Assembly (NCBI GenBank): GCA_021323535.1
Contig: JAJONO010000044.1
Span: 1-40,452 of the forward strand
Origin: Bacteroidota bacterium
GTDB taxonomy: Bacteria > Bacteroidota > Bacteroidia > B-17B0 > Aurantibacillaceae
Reading direction: 5' to 3'
DNA length: 40,452 bases
Below are positions 38,701 through 40,452 of this stretch, piece by piece. Within the stretch, counting starts at the first letter, position 1, and each line of letters opens with the position of its first letter. The translations under genes were made by a program, and so were the position numbers. The notes below the pieces were generated by a model. It worked only from the letters and a program-made list of their open reading frames with translations, was not told the origin of the DNA and made no database searches.

Positions 38701-40452
38701 CCTTCTCCAACAACCACAACAGTTTATACTGTAACAGGAACCACCGGCAACTGCATGAATGTGAGAACCGCTACCATAACGGTTAATACAACACCAACGG
38801 TTGCTGCTAACTCTGCCACTATTTGTCCGGGTAGTACAACCACACTTACGGCTAGTGGCGCTCCAACATATTCGTGGAATACAGGAGCTACGACTGCAAC
38901 TATTGCAGTGTCGCCGGTTACAATAACAACTTATACTGTAATCGGATCAAACGGTTCATGTTCTTCAACAGCAGTTTCAACAGTGAATATTAATTCTGTA
39001 GGGTCAATCACAGTGAATGCCCCAAGTATCTGTAGCGGACAAACAGCAACGTTAACAGCAGGAGCGGCATCGTCCTACACCTGGAACACCGGCGCAGGAA
39101 CCATGAGTATTTCAGTTTCTCCTACCGTAACAACAAGTTATACTATTAACGCCACCAATGCTACCGGATGTCTGCTTACCAATACAACAAATGTTACGGT
39201 AAGCGCTAATCCAACTGTGAGTGTTATTGGAAGCAATACACTTTGCAGCGGACAAACAACCACCATCACTGCAATGGGGGCAATATCGTATTCCTGGAGT
39301 ACAGGCGCTACTACTCAAACTCTTGCAGTTTCTCCTGTAACAACAACGACTTATTCAGTAACCGGAACAACCGGGGCCTGTACCAATTCTACAACAACAA
39401 GCATTAATGTTACAGCCTCACCTACAGTTGCGGTAAATTCACCTACAGCTTGTGTTGGTAACACGATTACTCTTACTGCAAGTGGAGCTACAAGTTATTC
39501 GTGGAGTACAGGAGCAACAACTTCAACTATTTCTGTGGGTCCTGCAGCTACAACTATTTATACAGTCGTTGGAACGAACGGAAGCTGTTCGGGTATAGCA
39601 ACTTCAACCATTGATGTTACGGCAACGCCTTCGCTTACACTTAACTCTTCGGTATTTGTGATCTGTGCTTCGCAGAGCGCGAGCATTATTGCCAACTCTT
39701 CTGTGGGAACATATTCGTGGGATACAGGAGCAATCACCAACAGCATTGTAGTTTCGCCTGCTTCAAATACAATTTATACGGTGACTTCAACAAACATCTG
39801 CGGAACATCGATGCAAACCGCAACGGTTAACATCAGCGCAACACCTGCCTTCACAATTGTTCCAACTTCAACCTTATTGTGTAACGGACAAGCCGCAACA
39901 TTGACAACCGCTGGTAGCGCTGGAAATTTTACATGGAGCACCGGCGCAACTACTTCAACAATCACCACCACATTGCCTGATCCTATCACTGCAACTATTA
40001 CAAATGCGTGCGGAACCGCTACGAGTGTGAACACAGTCACTTTTATTACCGGTTTTTCTCCAACACCATCTATAACAGCTTCAAGTACCACCTTATGTCC
40101 GGGACAAACAGTAACATTAAACGCTGTTTCATCCGGAACTATTTTATGGAATGAAAATAACGCGTGTGGTTCAGGAACCGCGGCAATTACAATTACTAAC
40201 GGTGCACCACCAAATATTATCATAACCCCTTCAGGGTTGTTCTGTAGCGGGCAAACAGCCACGCTGACCGCTTCCGGAGCTTCAACTTACAGCTGGACAA
40301 CAGGAGATATAGGATCTGTTATTACAACTTCGGCAAGCGGAACATATACCGCGGTTGGAACCGATGCCTGCGGATCAAACACAAGTACATACAATGTGGT
40401 ATTTGCGGCCGCTCCTTCGGTGAGTGTAAGTACATCGCAGAATACAATTTGC
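35725..40452 (+). CDS. Giant secreted Ig-like-repeat surface protein, 5' part only
   Basis: An open frame with no stop from 35725 to the window end: 1576 codons and still running. After a signal peptide (MKKTNLIILFILLQTLIFAQ; an in-frame ATG at 35716 adds three residues) come an adhesin-like beta domain (residues about 25-245), a glycine-rich region with runs up to seven glycines (about 246-472; FFGGGGGAGDEN, GRDGAGGGGGGGAVRI) and, from about residue 530, Ig-like repeats of some 69 residues. The repeat consensus is xVNSxTICSGxxATLTASG, AtsYSWNTGA, PTTTTxYTVTGT, then a cysteine and a TVNTTPT linker. Fourteen units are visible plus the start of another; a T9SS sorting domain probably lies beyond the window. 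It is likely a surface adhesin or matrix protein. Confidence 0.85.
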   Translation, partial: MKKTNLIILFILLQTLIFAQRGKDGTVTIGAGTTSTVNVYTSLTADASAGTTTISVLSGTAFSTGDLIYIIQAQGAAVNCYTNMFGNPNSPEPYSTAFGKITNYNNAGNNEYAQVTSVAGNIITIDCILSNNYTAAGKVQVLKVPRYAQLIVTGTITCPPWNGTTGGVIAIEVMGNTTINSTGRIEASAMGFRGGAVTGRTTGITGGASWGHNNVLEGAYKGEGIVGDTAYYNLIFNGQYCKGAVANAGGGGNANNGGGGGGANGGDTSAYTGTGNPDASVAGWATAWNLESAGFSTSTSSGGGRGGYTFSNAALNPVTTPPGNGNGWNGDNRRIEGGRGGRPLNYNSGRLFFGGGGGAGDENDNYAGAGGRGGGIIDIVSYGSISGTGFISADGAQGAHTSTTIPAANNVRGRDGAGGGGGGGAVRINSTGAINTITVSATGGVGGNNRMVSSTFVATSMAYGPGGGGGGGYIGTTTAAITTLVGGGASGIVVYISGNENCQIDNNFPMNGATRGGSGTATSTLVTVKTITATPSATLCAGSSATLLAGTTGTGSIAWYTAAAGGTQIGTGSPFTTSVLATGVYTVYAGTCADVKFRAPVTITVNSTPTVSINSPTICSGQTATVSASGATSYSWNTGAVTSSITVSPGTTTAYTVTGSNGGCSSSVTTTVNVNASGTISVNSPTICSGQTATLTSGAASSYTWNTGANSISITITPTTNTTYTINATNAGGCVLSNTALVSVNTTPTVSVGSSTLCNGQTATLTAGGATSYSWNTGATTASISISPTTTTTYSVIGTTGTCTNLNTTTVSVNTTPTVSVNSSTICSGTSATLTASGATTYSWNTSASTAIINPSPGLTTVYTVTGTTGNCTHVRTATVTVNTTPTVVVNSATICSGNAATLTASGATTYTWNTGAITTSIAPSPTITTAYTVTGTSSNCNDVRTATITVNTTPTVSVNSATICSGSSATLTASGAMTYSWNTGATTTSVAPSPTTTTVYTVTGTTGNCMNVRTATITVNTTPTVAANSATICPGSTTTLTASGAPTYSWNTGATTATIAVSPVTITTYTVIGSNGSCSSTAVSTVNINSVGSITVNAPSICSGQTATLTAGAASSYTWNTGAGTMSISVSPTVTTSYTINATNATGCLLTNTTNVTVSANPTVSVIGSNTLCSGQTTTITAMGAISYSWSTGATTQTLAVSPVTTTTYSVTGTTGACTNSTTTSINVTASPTVAVNSPTACVGNTITLTASGATSYSWSTGATTSTISVGPAATTIYTVVGTNGSCSGIATSTIDVTATPSLTLNSSVFVICASQSASIIANSSVGTYSWDTGAITNSIVVSPASNTIYTVTSTNICGTSMQTATVNISATPAFTIVPTSTLLCNGQAATLTTAGSAGNFTWSTGATTSTITTTLPDPITATITNACGTATSVNTVTFITGFSPTPSITASSTTLCPGQTVTLNAVSSGTILWNENNACGSGTAAITITNGAPPNIIITPSGLFCSGQTATLTASGASTYSWTTGDIGSVITTSASGTYTAVGTDACGSNTSTYNVVFAAAPSVSVSTSQNTIC
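37561..40452 (+). repeat. Tandem Ig-like repeat array with higher-order structure
   Basis: Units of about 204-213 nt start at 37561, 37765, 37972, 38179, 38389, 38593, 38803, 39007, 39220, 39427, 39631, 39850, 40072 and 40216 (approximate). Units 4-6 are nearest each other, sharing VRTAT(V/I)TVNTTPT ends. Units 7, 8 and 9 resemble units 1, 2 and 3 (for example ASSYTWNTGA plus TYTINATNA in 2 and 8), a 1242-base offset for the first two pairs. Later units diverge. Confidence 0.8.

Noticed and set aside
39774-40262. 162-codon minus-strand frame in the giant gene, and other minus frames there
   Set aside because: Shadow frames of a repetitive, Thr/Val-rich coding region; they have no signals of their own and recur wherever the repeat does.
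37561-40452. CRISPR-like array
   Set aside because: The repeats are about 207 nt, vary in sequence, keep one open frame and encode Ig-like units; there are no short identical repeats with unique spacers.

Overview
The window is about 40.5 kb of a Bacteroidota chromosome; the order cannot be fixed from what is seen. The evidence is a PorZ-type component of the type IX secretion system (T9SS), secreted proteins with T9SS-style C-terminal sorting domains, a carboxypeptidase-regulatory-domain TonB receptor, an S46 dipeptidyl-peptidase, SBBP-repeat and Ig-like repeat surface proteins, and several upstream boxes of the form TAnnTTTG, the -7 element typical of the phylum. Coding density is high. Almost everything is core or envelope biology; there is no prophage, integrase, recognisable transposase or CRISPR array.

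Layout. 1-4.9 kb: the end of a radical SAM gene, a small outer-membrane protein, then an operon of an SDR oxidoreductase, a small secreted protein and a TonB-dependent receptor. 4.93-5.52 kb: a compact element bounded by a perfect 18-nt inverted repeat, carrying a GxxExxY-family (PD-(D/E)xK-like) gene broken by a stop codon inside its signature motif. 5.5-11.2 kb: a paralogue of the small secreted protein, an ABC-F ATPase, several hypothetical or secreted proteins and an XRE regulator. 11.2-13 kb: a repeat element and an mlaE-mlaF lipid-transport pair. 13-18.3 kb: a small lipoprotein, a CarboxypepD_reg-like protein, a truncated aldehyde dehydrogenase, a barrel protein and the S46 peptidase. 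18.6 kb: tRNA-Arg(CCG). 18.8-26.2 kb: porZ-recO, a Wzi/RemB-like barrel protein and a T9SS SBBP-repeat protein. 26.2-31.3 kb: mdh, an ABC exporter, truA and rlmD. 31.4-35.6 kb: a MORN plus von Willebrand A protein, pheS, a TPR protein and a SWIM zinc-finger protein. 35.7 kb to the end: the first 1576 codons of a giant secreted protein with a glycine-rich N-terminal region and at least 14 Ig-like repeats.

Most distinctive are the small repeats. Four related imperfect hairpins (at 21.9, 27.3, 31.3 and 34.0 kb, built around CGCAGAT and AATCTGCG words) and a different paired-hairpin element at 11.2-11.45 kb mostly sit where two genes converge, so they resemble REP/BIME-like elements that could act as bidirectional terminators. 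The 4.93-5.52 kb element looks like an insertion into an older cluster of small secreted protein, TonB receptor and secreted paralogue. The best candidates for undescribed biology are that secreted-protein family, the MORN-VWA protein, the GxxExxY element and the higher-order repeat structure of the giant surface protein.
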